Positions 1 through 12,106 of a DNA stretch of 64,000 bases are shown in pieces (within the stretch, counting starts at the first letter, position 1; each line of letters opens with the position of its first letter). Both the position numbers and the translations under genes were made by a program. The stretch comes from Lonicera japonica. Lineage: Eukaryota; Streptophyta; Magnoliopsida; Dipsacales; Caprifoliaceae. The notes beneath the pieces were generated by a model that was not told the origin of the DNA, ran no database searches, and was given only the letters and a program-made list of their open reading frames with translations. The DNA lies in the NCBI GenBank assembly GCA_021464415.1, contig CM038468.1, positions 744,001-808,000 of the forward strand, given 5' to 3'.

Positions 1-122
1 GTACAATATATAAATCTTCATGTACATATTCATGCCTATCCTCTGAATCGTGCTTATTCTGCCACTATCGAATTTGTGGATTCATTCTTGTTAAATTTTA
101 ACATGGACTATGGAAAATGCAG

Positions 123-3100
123 GTTTTGGTAATTGCAGTTTTGTTAAAGATAATAATGAAACGGCGGTTTTCCATAATTCAGGTCAGTTCCAAATTCTAA
201 GTGGTGTTATTTTTATCAAATCGGGTATTAAGTAGAAATGAGAACTCTGTAGTATCTTTCATTTTTTATGTGTCATGAATTTCTTGACAATGTAATTATG
301 ATTTGTAAAGATGATTAGTTTCTAAGCCATCTGTAACTGGGTTGTTGTTATGTTACAGTGGGAGGCTCTTGCATTGTTGCTCATTGGGATTAGCATAAAT
401 CAACTGCGTTCCTTGCCTGAGGGAACTACCGCTTTGGGTCTTCCAGTTGCAACGGGTGCATATGTCTATACAATGATCTTTGTAAGTGATTAGTCATATT
501 TACTGTGTGACATGTACAAAGTGCTGGATGTACACATGCCACTGGTTCTTGAAGTTGTTATAATCATTATTGCTGCTACTGCAATTTCTGTGTGCTGAAG
601 GCTTACTTTAAGAGTCAATGTACAGGTGACTGTTCCATCTTTGGCCTCAGTCTACAATGAATATGCACTGAAGAGCCAATACGAGACAAGTATTTACCTT
701 CAGGTGATTTCAATATTGTCGGAATTGTTTTTTGCCGTACCATGTTTTTTCTCTTGTTAAACATTTGTTGGTTGAATTATCATATTTCTTTTTCTCAATG
801 GAGATGAACAAAATCAAGGTGAACGTTGAACATGTTTGGTCAGGAATTATATCCTTCTCTATTCTTAATTCTTGTCATTTGAGTATGTGTCACTAGTGTT
901 TCAATTCTATGCTGAACATAGTAGTGCTTAATATATTAATAGATGTTAAAGATTTTCTAGGTCTGGTATTCACTCTAGTGCAGTATCATGAATAGTCCTT
1001 GTATGCATCTCCTGGTGCATTATGTGTATAACTTGGTAAATTATGTGCCTTCAGAAATGTTGTAAAACGAGCTGGATTTTGTTTTTATGTCTAGGTTAGG
1101 TTTTATAAAGTTTGAGATCTCTTTGGTTTGAACTTTGAAGAAAAGGAAACAAGGAGCAAATTAGCTCCCCCCCCCCTCCCCTTCTCTCTTTCTCCTATAG
1201 TGTTGCTTTCTGGAGTTCATATCTAAAGGTTTAGTTGATGGGTCAGGAAAACACAAGTTTATGAATAGGACTTAGAACCTTCAAAATGATCCAAACTCAA
1301 AATCCAATTGTTGTCAATTGCAGTCTATTGATCTAAGGGTGCAGTGATAAAAAAGTGGAAAATGAAAACACTAAGAATTTCTATGAGAAGCTAGAAAAAG
1401 AGGAGTGATTTGGTGAGATGTTCAATAACATATTGGATTTTCCGTGGAATAAAATTCTTTTGGTTGGTGGGTAAGAAAAATTTTCCATGGAAAATAAGGA
1501 AAAGATGGAGACAATCCATTAACAGTTTCCTGAAACTTCAGTTATCACTTTCCTGCTCACTGTATTGGTGTAAATTTGTGTGCTTTATAGTCTATACAAA
1601 GAAATAATATTTCTGTATCATCAATAACTAATGGTCTTGTTTGGTTTACAGAACTTGTTTTTGTATGGATATGGTGCTATATTCAACTTTCTAGCAATTC
1701 TGGTAACTTCAATTTTCAAAGGTCAGTGATCTAACAATCTGTGCTCCTTCCTTGCCTATGCAATATTGTAGAATAATAGTTCTGCATGTATTTACATTTT
1801 TTAAGGATGGTACATGAATCTGTTTTTAATATTTATTGTGGGTTAGTTGCCATACTAGATTGCTTTCAAACTGCTAATCTTGAATAGCAACCATTTCATG
1901 AAGTGTAGTGGATTTTGCCAAACCACCAAGATCTTTCTGGTCTACTCTAGAGTTGATGCTATTTTTCTTCTCTTATTTTTTTTTTTTTTTGAGGAAGCAA
2001 CTGATTTTTCTAGTATTGAAGCATTGAAAATGTAAAGCATCCATTTCCAATCCAATTCTCCAATCAAATCAGTTTCTTCTATTTTCGAATAAACGTTCTT
2101 GCAGTTTTCTGTCATATACTAAAACAGGAGTGGCAAGTGTTTGGTATTCCTAGTTTGTTTGATACTGTTACCTTGTCAGATAGAATCTGTTGCTTAAGTG
2201 CCAATATTTTTCTGCCAAACCCATGCAAACACCCATAAAATATGATATAGTTTTTTTCTGTTTCATAAGATATCAACATTTAAACATGCAGAACCAATCA
2301 TCTTCTGTCAGGCATTGTATGTGTTTTTTATCTTGCTAATAACACGTATTGTCTTAAACATGGATTGTGGGCTCTGATGCTGTTAGTCTGGATATTTCAG
2401 GTCCCGATAGCTTTGATATTTTGCAAGGACATTCAAAAGCTACCATGCTTCTGATATTAAACAATGCAGGGCAAGGAATTTTATCTTCTTTTTTCTTCAA
2501 ATATGCAGGTGAATTTATTTTTCTTCTTAGTTTGATATTTGGTGTTGATATTTTGTTTCTTGCACCAAATATCATTCCTTCTTGTGCACGCGGAAAAATT
2601 CCAGAAGAATCGATAGTTTGATTGCTAAACTCGCTTTTTTTTTTCTTTTTCAAATAATTTATTTCTTGGTGATATATGCTTCATTGGATGCAAGCAGATA
2701 CAATTCTGAAGAAGTATTCATCTACAGTTGCCACAATCTTCACGGGCATTGCGTCTGCTGCTTTGTTTGGTCATACTTTGACCATTAACTTTATATTAGG
2801 CATTTCTGTTGTGTTTATCTCAATGCACCAGGTAGTATACTACCACAAAACATAACTATTCTTCTCATTGCTTACCATTTTGTTTTCGCACTTACCTTGT
2901 GCTTCATGTTTTATTTTTTCCAGTTCTTTTCACCACTTTCAAAAGTGAAGGATGAGCAAGAAAATGGGGTGGTGGAACGAGTAGAAGTTCAGGATAATCA
3001 TAGGTACTTGTTTGTTGTTTTTATTTGCACAATTTTGAAGTTTTCTGTCCAAAAAAAGTTAAAATTGATTCAAATCCTTCGAATTCAATTTGTACTTTTT

Positions 3101-3326
3101 TTCAAAAAATCCTTTCAGGTCAAAAGAGTCATCCTTTATAAATATGGCAGCTGGGGCAAATGAGGAGGTGCGATTACTTGTTTTCATATATTTCAGACGC
3201 AATCTTCATGCTCGGGGATTTTGTACTTGTACTGAAATACATTATGTCCTTTCTTCTTGATTTACCCTTTTTCAGGCTAGTCATCATGCAGGACCTGATG
3301 AAAGAAAACCACTTCTTCCTACATGA
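123..3326 (+). CDS. Nucleotide-sugar transporter, CMP-sialic acid transporter-like (3' part, nine exons)
   Basis: The visible exons are 123-182, 359-481, 626-703, 1652-1721, 2401-2508, 2698-2831, 2924-3003, 3119-3167 and 3276-3326 (TGA). All boundaries are GT-AG and reading phase is kept across every junction. The translation includes [59 protein letters not shown] and [18 protein letters not shown], all strongly typical of the plant CMP-sialic-acid-transporter-like clade of the NST/drug-metabolite superfamily. Members are Golgi or ER multi-pass membrane antiporters that import nucleotide sugars for glycosylation. The hydrophilic C-terminal tail ends in ERKPLLPT. The N-terminal half, including the start codon, lies upstream of the window; bases 1-122 are intron. 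The natural substrate in plants is uncertain, so I give no symbol. Confidence 0.93.
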
Positions 3327-4710
3327 AGTCACAGAAGAGTATGTCTCTAAAAATTACAATATATGTTTGCTCATTTTCATATTCTGCTTGTTATTCTTCT
3401 GTTTATCAGTAGTACATATGGACTTTTAAAGGTTCTGCAAAGAGAACATTGAATTGAAGACAACCCTAAAGACAGACTAGTAGATACAAAACTAACGATG
3501 TATAAACTTAAGATACCCTAAACTAAGACTAGTAGATTCCCAAAGTTGACCATTTTGGATACTGTGAACAGTGCCAACCGAACAAAAATTTGATCTTATT
3601 GAAGAGAATACATTGTTGGCCTCACTACCCAATAGCTTAAGCTTTTGGGAGATATGGTTCCTAATATGGTATTAGACCTCAGGTTATGCGAGATCTCGAG
3701 TTCGAATTCTCCCGCTTGCAGTTGTTTCCTGCTTTGTGTTTGTGCACTAAGTGGAGTTTGGTTGGTTTGGTTTGTCTCTCGGGGTTGTGCATGAGGGCAA
3801 GTGTTGAATAGATGCACGATATATTTGGTCTTTTGTAACTTTCTCTCTCTCTCTATGCGCACACACACATATCTTTGTGTTTGTGTGTATATTTGAAAGA
3901 TGTTTAAAATCTAATGTTATTGCAGGTTTCTTCTTCAAGTTGTGTTTGGTTGTAATTACTGGAGGGGATATATATGTATAGGACATAGCCAGTTAGCGAG
4001 TTCAGAATCAGTGGATGAAATAAAACATGGAGAAAGAAATTATTTTCTTTTACCTCTGGGAATCCCCCCCTCTCCTCTTCAAGGGGAGTGAATTCCTTTC
4101 TAATTGGCAACGGTAGATCCTTCCGCAGATGATGATTGTTCAATACATAGACCGGTTCCTGCTGGCTAAAGAAGAGTTTTTTTCCCCTTTTTTTACTTAG
4201 AAGAAATAGAGAGAGAAAAATAGCAAAATGGGTGTGTGTTTTTGGCTTGCTATACCATCCATCCTACATGGGCTCTCAACTGTTAGAAGCTGCGTTACAA
4301 GTGTTATTTATATTCTTTTTACCTTAAACTCATTATAGAGATGAAGTTTTCACTTCATTTTTTTAAATTTTAGCCTGGTACATTAATCTATTGATATATC
4401 TGGTTCTACATATATGCATTTCGCATCTTTGTTTTCGGATACAACGTTATTATCTTGCACGAAAATGAAGACATGGAACCACTTGTGGAGAGTGGTGTTT
4501 TTGATTTTATCATTCTGAGCGGTAGTATATTCAGAGCTTTAAAATGGCCTCTGAATGATGATGGTAAGTTTGAAAACACCAAGATTACTCCTACCAAATT
4601 ATTATTCTATGGCAGTGTGTATGAAACAAGAAATTATTCTATTGAAGTGGATGGTGCCATTAATATCTAATTTGGATGCAATGAGTGACTTGAATTATGC
4701 ATGGTGTTGG
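3327..4710. other. 3' flank of the transporter gene, no coding gene recognised
   Basis: This stretch holds the likely 3' UTR and spacer. It contains a retroelement remnant at 3619-3720, a CT microsatellite and CA-rich tract near 3841-3890, and an open stretch at 4455-4670 (MHENEDMEPL...) with no recognisable domain that I do not call as a gene. Confidence 0.5.
3619..3720 (+). repeat. Retroelement PBS/tRNA-like remnant
   Basis: The string ATGGTATTAGACC (PBS-like TGGTATTAGA at 3667-3676) resembles a decayed initiator-tRNA primer binding site. It is followed by GAGTTCGAATTC, a B-box-like motif. This combination is common at LTR/PBS junctions of plant retroelements. No LTR pair or TSD is visible, so this is only a remnant and could instead be SINE-derived. 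Confidence 0.35.
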
Positions 4711-4862
4711 TTTTTTTTTTTTTTTTTTTTTTAAAAAATTAAGGGAGGTCTAAGTCTCTCCCTTAATCTTACAAATAAAGGAAAACCCCCCACCAAACCC
4801 CATGAGTCGAACCCTTGACCTCAAGACAAGGGTGGAGGTTGCCTACCACTGGGCCAAGTTCT
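4711..4862 (-). mobile_element. tRNA-derived SINE (minus strand)
   Basis: Read on the minus strand, the element starts near ACTTGGCCCAGTGGTAGGC, a good Pol III A box (4842-4860). A B box follows, GGGTTCGACTCATG (4802-4815). The body then runs to a 22-base A tail, seen as poly-T at 4711-4732 on the plus strand. Box order, spacing and terminal poly(A) are those of a plant tRNA-derived SINE. I could not find a convincing target-site duplication, so the 5' end is approximate. Confidence 0.72.
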
Positions 4863-4984
4863 ATGAACCAGAAAATAGTTTTGAGATTTTTTTTTTTGCC
4901 TCGTATATTTTCTTTGTTATGAAGGAAAAGAATTAGTTGAGTTTGGTGCAAGTTGGAATGAAAATATTATATTACTTAGAATCT

Positions 4985-5107
4985 CTTATAGTAGTCCATG
5001 GCCTTGTAGCATAGTGATTAGTGTTGGCTGACATTCACAAAGAGTGGAGAGAGGTCATAGGTTCAAATTCAATAATTCAAAGAAAAAAACAAAAGAATGT
5101 CTAATAA
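4985..5107 (+). mobile_element. Probable SINE head with A-rich tail
   Basis: GTAGCATAGTGATTAG (about 5006) resembles an A box, and AGGTTCAAATTC (about 5059) resembles a B box. An A-rich tail follows. The octamer TAGAATCT occurs on both sides (4977-4984 and 5108-5115) and may be the target-site duplication. The boxes are degenerate, so this could be an old tRNA-related sequence rather than a defined SINE. Confidence 0.42.
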
Positions 5108-5284
5108 TAGAATCTTCATGGTTTTGTTATTTTTTTTTTCAAAAATGTATTTTCTAAGATGAAAAAAAAAGGTAATGGATGATACAAATTTAGTATGTGA
5201 ATTTATTACACCTAGATGGCATGGAATGAACTTGTCAAGTGTGACACGTACATTAAACTATTGACAATACTATAGTCGTTACAA

Positions 5285-5316
5285 GTTATGGAAGATATGG
5301 AAATAGAGGAAACTAA
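5285..5316. repeat. Left target-site duplication of the LINE
   Basis: This 32-base segment, starting GTTATGGAAGATA, is repeated with five mismatches at 10801-10832 immediately after the LINE poly(A). Long duplications of this kind are typical of target-primed reverse transcription. Confidence 0.8.
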
Positions 5317-5318
5317 AA

Positions 5319-5353
<35 letters not shown>

Positions 5354-5510
5354 TCTAAAAGAGTCCAACGAAGTTTTGATTCTAATCTAATCCTCATCGT
5401 CAAAACACCTAGCCACCGCCTCCTTCCGCCGTTCACCGCTTTCCTTCCGCCGGTCACTGGTCCACCGTTCATCGCCTCACTGCCATCAATCGTCATCGGA
5501 TTTGGTTGCC

Positions 5511-7125
5511 ATGACTACCGAAGGAGGAGAATTACGAAAATCGTTACGGATGAAGGCACCGTCAAAGGATTTTTTTGCTGATGAATTTGTCGGCAAGCAA
5601 TGGTATATATTGAAGAGAAAAGGAGTGGAAACTACTCTATCTGCTATTCCTAAGGTAACTGTTACGGAAGGTGAATGCTCTGTGAATAATGAATTGGAAG
5701 CATTACATGCTCAATTAGTTGAAAAGCAAAAAGAGAACGATAATTTGCTCTATGCGATGAAGCTTCAATATGATAGTCCTAACGGTAATGAGGTTGATCC
5801 TGTCCATAAATCTAAAACTGATGATCTCATTGAAGAATTAGTTAGAACTAAACAGAATAATGCTCGTCTTCGGTTGGATCTGGAAATTTTGGCCGAGAAA
5901 GTGAATGTGGAAGCTAATAAATGTAAGGATAAGGAGAAGCCTATTGCTATGGTTGTTGATGATTGTTCTGAGGAGCAATTTCCTCCATTACCTGGAACTA
6001 AGATAGTGGAACAATATGAGATAAGTGCAAGGAAAGATTGGGCAGATGTGGTGGCCCCAAATAGAGAAAGAGCTGCAGGTGTAGCTTTGCAATTTATTTA
6101 GCCAGATTTGGATGGTGATAAGGAACTTGTTTGCCTAACTGAAGATGATGTTAGTGATGAAATTTTAAGATGGAAAAAAGCTTTGGTGGTATATGTACTT
6201 GGCATTAGACCTCCATTTCATGTTATGAAAGGTTTTTTTTGAAAGAGTATAGGGTTGATTTGGTGGTATGAAGGTTTATCTACTTAAGACATGGGTTTAT
6301 ATAGTGGAATTTTTTGATGCTGAAACTAGATATGAAGTTCTGGAGGCTGGTCCATGGACGTTTGATAACAAGCCACTAATAGTGAAATTATGGAATCCTG
6401 ATGTTACTTTGGAAAAGGAAGATATGTCTGCAGTGCCTGTGTGGGTGAGATTTCCTAATCTTAAGTTGCATATGTGGTCCAAGTCTTCATTGAGTAAGTT
6501 GGCTAGTTTAATTGGCAAGCCATTGTTCATTGATAAAATAACAGTTGAAAGAGAACGATTAGCCTTTGCTAGAGTGTGTATTGAAGTCAAAGCAGGTGTT
6601 GATTTGCCTAAGGAAATTTTGTTACAAGATGTAAATGGAAATAGAAGCTTGGAAAAAGTAGAATATGAATGGATTCCTATAAGTTGCTCTCATTGTACTA
6701 TGTTTGGGCATATAGAAGCTAGATGTACGAAGAAGTCCAAGGTGGTTCAGCAATGGGTTATTAAGACTCAGAATGAGAGTATTGATTGTTCTAGAGTTGA
6801 AGTTCAACAAAATTATATTTCAGGTTCGAAAGCTTTATTGGAGGATGGAGCCACTGATATGCAAGATCATGTTATGAGTGATGCTGCTCAGCTCACTAGT
6901 GCTCAGAAAGATCATGGGCCTTTTATTGGAAGGAGCCAGGATGTAGTGCAACAAGGTGGGGGTGAGATGATAGATTTTACTGGCCTTAGTAATCAGTTTG
7001 AAGTGCTTGGAAATGATGAAGGGACTGATGCAATTCCAAAAGCGCCTGATAAGGGTAGGAGGAAGAAGAAAAACAGTCCTAGTGTAGGGGGAGGGGGGAA
7101 AACCAAACATAATACAACTAGATAA
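5511..7125 (+). pseudogene. LINE ORF1: DUF4283 and CCHC zinc knuckle protein, broken
   Basis: ORF1 encodes the nucleic-acid-binding chaperone of plant L1 elements. The first open part (5511-6101) carries a charged region that looks coiled-coil (ELEALHAQLVEKQKENDNL). It ends at a TAG, after which the same frame continues to an 8-T run near 6233. There a frameshift occurs and two more stops follow (VLGIRPPFHVMKGFF is still readable). The second part (6268-7125) has the DUF4283 core (DAETRYEVLEAGPWTFDNK, VPVWVRFPNL) and a CX2CX4HX4C zinc knuckle, CSHCTMFGHIEARC. A basic C-terminus precedes the TAA that overlaps the ORF2 start. Confidence 0.88.
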
Positions 7126-10100
7126 TGAAGATTGCTTGTTGGAATATTAGGGGTATGAATGATAGAAGTAAACACATTGCGATTCATAAATTTGTTATTG
7201 AGAATAAAGTCCAGCTGTTGGTGATTTTTGAAACTAAAATTCATGCTAGAAATTTTGAGAGAATTCGTAGGAACTGTTTGCAGCAATGGGGATGTATTCA
7301 TAATACTCCCAGTAATGGTGTTGGCAGGGTTTGGGTTGTATGGAATCCTTTATATTTTGATGTGCAACAATTGAATTTGAATGAGCAGTCCATTGATTGC
7401 AATATTACTTGGAAGGAGTGTAGGAAAGAGTTTTTGCTTACTGGTGTTTATGGTTGCAATAGTAGACAAGATAGATATACTCTATGGAGAGATATTCGAA
7501 ACTTTCTACCTAAGGTAGGTGTTATGCCATGGCTGTTGTTGGGAGACTTTAATGTTGTTAGACGATTTGATGAAAGGAAAGGCGGGGCTCCCCCGGATAG
7601 AGCTGAGATGATTGATTTTAATAGTTGCCTTGCTGACGTCCAAGTTGATGATTTAAATTGCAAAGGGTTACCTTTTACTTGGAGTAACAAAAGAGGTGAT
7701 GGTGTTTGTATTTTGAGCCGAATAGACAGGATGCTGTGCAATGATATATGGGGAGACGTATTTCCCAATTCAGAGGCTGTTATCATGGACGCAGGTATTT
7801 CTGATCATTGCCCTATTCTGCTTACTGTGAATGAAAACAGGAGGAATGGTAGGAAGCCGTTTAAAATGTCTGATTATTGGATGCGACATCCTAAATTCTA
7901 GGAGGTTCTTGAGGAGTCTTGGAATAAACATTGTCCAGGTACTCCTATGTATCAAATGTATGCGAAACTCAAACGCCTTAAACCTCAGCTGAAGGCTTTA
8001 AACAATAAGTATTATAGTGGCATTTTGACTCGAGTTATTGAGGCTAAAGCTGCCTTGAACGGTGTACATCACTCTATTCAGTTGGACGGTGCTACTGATG
8101 ATAAGAAGCAGTTAGAATGGGACTGTAAATTGAAATACATTTCTTTGTGTAAGGCAGAAGAGGCCTTTTATCGACAAAAAGCTAGAGTAGCTTGGATTAA
8201 TAATGGTGATAAGAACACTGCATTCTTTTTTCGAAATGTGAGGGGTCATCAAGCCAGGAATAAAATCATGAGTATAGTTGGGATTGATGGGCAACTGATT
8301 GAAGGTGAAGAAAGTGTTCACAAAGAGGCTATTAGACATTTTAGTTTATTTTTAGGACAGCAGACCCATTATGACAGTGCTTTGGGCAGGATTCAATGTG
8401 TGATTCAACATAAACTTACTGAGAGTCAACAATTGGCTCTTTGCTCTTCTTTTTCTGATGAGGATGTGAGACATGCTTTATTTTCTATTAGCAACAACAA
8501 GGCTCCTGGTCCGGATGGGTATTCAGCTGGTTTTTTCAAGTAGAATTGGGGTTGTGTAGGAACTGATTTAACCAGAGCTGTGTAAGAATTTTTTAATAGT
8601 GGTTAGTTACTCAAAGCTTGGAATGGTACTGCTATTGCTCTTATTCCGAAAATTCCTATTCCAGCAACCATGAAGGATTTTAGACCTATATCTTGCTGCA
8701 ATGTAATTTACAAGTGTATCTCTAAGCTCCTTGTTAAACGATTAACTGTTGTTATGGACAGTCTGATTGGGAAGTATCAATCTGCCTTTGTTGGGGGTAG
8801 AGACATCATTGATAATGTGCTATTCATGCAAGAGATAGTTAGGAACTACCATCGAAATCAAGGCCCACCTAGATGTGCCTTTAAAATTGACTTGCAAAAG
8901 GCTTATGACACTGTGAATTGGGATTTTCTATGGGATGCTATGGCAGCTATGTGTTTTCCCGTTCAATTCGTTAATTGGGTTAAAGTTTGTGTTACTTCTG
9001 CTCATTTCTTTATTAGTATGAATGGATATTTGGATGGTCATTTTAATGGGAAGATAGGGCTTCGACAAGGGGATCCGCTATCCCCTCACTTATTTTTGCT
9101 AGTAACGGAGGTGTTTTCTTGCTTGCTTATCTACAACATTGAGTATAGTAATTTTCAATACCATGATAAATGTGATCAACTACGAATTTCCCATCTCTGT
9201 TTTGCGGATGATCTTTTTCTTCTTTCACATGCTAATGCTGATTCTGTGAGGGTTTTGAAAGCTACAATAGAGGAATTTAGTCATTATTCGGGGCTTCAAC
9301 GTAATTTGCAAAAATGTAGTGTGTTTATGGCCGGGGTTAACAACCAACTGCAAGCATAAATATGTAATTTGATGGATATTGAGCTGAAAGAGCTTCCTGT
9401 GAGATACCTTGGTGTGCCTCTTATTTCTACTAAGCTGAAGAATATTGACTGTGAAGAGCTTATCAACAAAATCACTAGACGGGTCACTAGTTGGCATGCT
9501 AAGTTGTTGTCATATGCTGGAAGGATTCAGCTTATTCTTTCTTTGTTGAGCAGCATTCACTCTTATTGGAGTAGAATTTTTATCCTGCCTAAGATGGTAT
9601 TGCGGAAGATTGATGGTATTATGAGGAAATTCCTTTGGGGGTGGCCCTCAATTACAACGGGCTGTCAATAAGGTTACGTGGAATGATATTTGTAAGCCTA
9701 AACATGAAGGTGGGTTAGGAATTCCAAACATTTTCATTGGCAATATGGCTAATATGGGGAGACATTTATGGGTTTGGCTAGGAAAAAAGATTTGTTGTGG
9801 GTTAAATGGTGTCATATTTTTATGATAAAGGGTCAATGTTTGTGGGCTTGTTCGTGTCCTCGGAATGCTTCGTGGACTTAGCAAAAGTTAATGAAATTAC
9901 GAGATAGTTTCCACTCTTTGATACGATACAAGGTGGGCAACAGGGAGCACATTTTCACATGGTATGATAATTGGCATGAGCAAGGGCTGTTGGTGAAACG
10001 ATTTGGTGATCAATTGATATATGATCTTGCTAGCTCTCAAGATAGTAGATTATGTGAGTTTGTTTTTGATGGTATATGGATGTTTCCTCAACCTATTTCT

Positions 10101-10703
10101 GATGACTTGAACATTATTACTCATAATCTTCCCCCTATACACAATGAAGATACTCTTGTGTGGGGACGTACTGGTGCTGCTAACTATATTGTTGCTACAG
10201 CCAAAGAAGCTCTAAGGGACAAAAGTCCTATTGTTCCTTGGGCGGATGTGGTGTGGTTCAAGGGCTTTGTTCCGAAATTTGCCATTATTGGGTGGCTGAC
10301 TTTTCGTAGAAGACTTCTCACTAAAGATAAGCTTGTGAAATGGGGAAGAATTCAAGATGCTATATGTTGTTTATGTAATGATGAGGAAGAATCTATCAAT
10401 CATTTGTTCTTTGAATGTACTTATACCTCCATGGTTGGGGCCACTGTGTGTAACAGGAATGGTGTACATCGGCAAATTGGGAATTGGGATATCGAAAGTA
10501 CAAACTGCTTGACGGAAAATAAAGGGAAAAGCTTTAAATCCCGACTGAGATGTCTTACATTGGCTATTGGTATATATGTGATTTGGGCTGAGAGGAATGC
10601 AAGAATTTTCCAACAACAAAGTAGAAATTATTATATGCTTTTAGGGAAGATTGAAGAGCTACTCCGAGCTGCCACTTGGAATCGGAAGGCAAGAAGGAAT
10701 TAG
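7125..10703 (+). pseudogene. LINE ORF2: endonuclease-reverse transcriptase, broken
   Basis: The frame starting at ATG 7125 carries an APE-type endonuclease (MKIACWNIRGMND, GDFN at about 7541, SDHCP at about 7800). Next comes the reverse transcriptase: NNKAPGPDGYSAGFFK, KDFRPISCCNVIYKC, FKIDLQKAYDTVNWDFLWDA, GLRQGDPLSPHLF, and the catalytic FADD at 9201-9212. The C-terminal zf-RVT domain has CCLCNDEEESINHLFFEC (about 10366-10420). Stops interrupt the frame at 7899, 8541, twice shortly after 8580, and 9357. Two compensating frameshifts lie between about 9655 and 9890. The enzyme cannot be made from this copy, but all domains are in order and near normal length. Confidence 0.9.
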
Positions 10704-10800
10704 AAGGCAAGAATTTTTCTTGCCTATCTTTTGACTGTATTTGTTTGAATAATTTCTGGTGTTGATTTATAAAATTTTCACATTTTTACCAAAAAAAAAA

Positions 10801-10832
10801 GTTATGGAAGATACGTAAATTAATGAAACTAA
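10801..10832. repeat. Right target-site duplication of the LINE
   Basis: This copy follows the LINE poly(A) directly and matches 5285-5316 at 27 of 32 positions by my reading. The mismatches suggest an old insertion. Confidence 0.8.
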
Positions 10833-12106
10833 GTATTACACTTGTTTTGCATTTGGAGTATTCCCATATTACAAGTCTCTAAGAGAGAACTATTTAATGT
10901 AACTTTTGGTACCAATGTTTTTTGCTTCCTTTCAAATTTTAAAAGTACCATTATTTTTCATGAAATCAAATTTGAGTTGGTTATAATGTCACACTTAAAA
11001 GGAAACAGTTAACTCATATTGAATTTTGGACATACAGTTAATTTTATTTATATTCAATTGTAACTCTAATTGTATTCACTTGTAATTCTAATTCATAGAA
11101 TATTCGGAAGACTTAAATAAGAAATTTTAAATATTATAATAAAAATATGTTTTAGATTTCCTTATGTTATTTAAAATTTTCTCTAGAAGCACTAATAACG
11201 AATGTAGATATTATATTTTCTTAAAGTATAGAGCTGTAATACAATTCTTAGTTTTAGAATTAATCGGTTTCAAGATTTTCTTGAAATAATATAATTTGAG
11301 TTTATACGTATATGAACTTGGATTATCAATATATGCAATTATTAATACTATAAAGTAATATGTCATATAACACATGTTATTATATTATAAAGGAAGATTG
11401 ATTTCACCAATGGTGAAACTATATCATATTTTAAAATGCCTATTTTATCACTAAACAATATTTTTCATAAAAATTGTTCACGCAACAAAAATCAAAGTTT
11501 GCGCCTTCAAGCAATACACACCCAAAAGTTAACTCTAGGATTATCTTCACTTTTGTTAAATCTTGCTCGTAAAATTATACGCATCCAAATAACACAATAT
11601 CATATTTGTAATTACACACATGCTATTTATTTGACACAACTTAATATGATGCAAAGAATGAAAACCCGAACACAACACATCAAGAAATTTTGTTATTTTT
11701 AGATAATCACGTGTAAAACATGACCCGATCCGACATACACTAAATCACTAATACAATATTACCAAATAACAATAACTCTTTTTTTGTAGTCCAGAAGTTC
11801 CTGTTTCTTTTCTTTTTTTTTCTAAACCGTTCCTTCTTTCTCATCATCCCAATTCAATCGTCAATTTCGTCTATGCGCAAGCAACATTATTGAATTCGAT
11901 TCGATTCGTCCGCAAACTCCCTTCAAATCAGACCAGTATAATCTCTATTTACTCACTCACCTTCATTGATTTCATTGCTTTGTTGCCCTAATTCTCATCT
12001 CAATCTTAATTGATTCCTTACTAATCATTCATAATATTAGGGTTCCAAATTTTGATTCCATTAATGCACGAAGTATCGTTCATCATCATCATTGTTAATC
12101 ACTGTA
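10833..12106 (+). other. AT-rich spacer and putative promoter/5' UTR
   Basis: No coding gene is visible. The first 900 bases are very AT-rich. From about 11780 the sequence becomes CT-rich, as is common in plant 5' leaders, and runs to the ATG at 12107. A short stretch ATTAGGGTTCC near 12037 resembles a telo-box but is not exact. I cannot place the transcription start. Confidence 0.4.

Larger units (their letters stand above)
5317..10800 (+). mobile_element. Near full-length L1-type LINE, decayed
   Basis: The element is about 5.5 kb between imperfect 32-bp duplications. It has a GA-repeat/CT-rich 5' UTR, ORF1 (DUF4283 plus zinc knuckle), ORF2 (APE endonuclease, reverse transcriptase, zf-RVT) and a 10-base poly(A) at 10791-10800. 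ORF1 and ORF2 overlap by one base as TAATG (7123-7127), the stop-restart layout of many plant LINEs. Several in-frame stops and at least three frameshifts make it non-autonomous now. No RNase H domain is visible downstream of zf-RVT. The length of the coding remains and the intact 5' region argue against the usual 5' truncation. Confidence 0.93.

Noticed and set aside
2354..2653. Minus-strand open frame across transporter exon 5
   Set aside because: Shadow of the real plus-strand exon.
4455..4670. 72-codon open stretch after the transporter gene
   Set aside because: No domain, no splice context, and overlapped by an open stretch on the other strand; chance frame in spacer.
6297..7301. Minus-strand open frames across LINE ORF1
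   Set aside because: Antisense shadows of DUF4283 coding sequence with no domain of their own.
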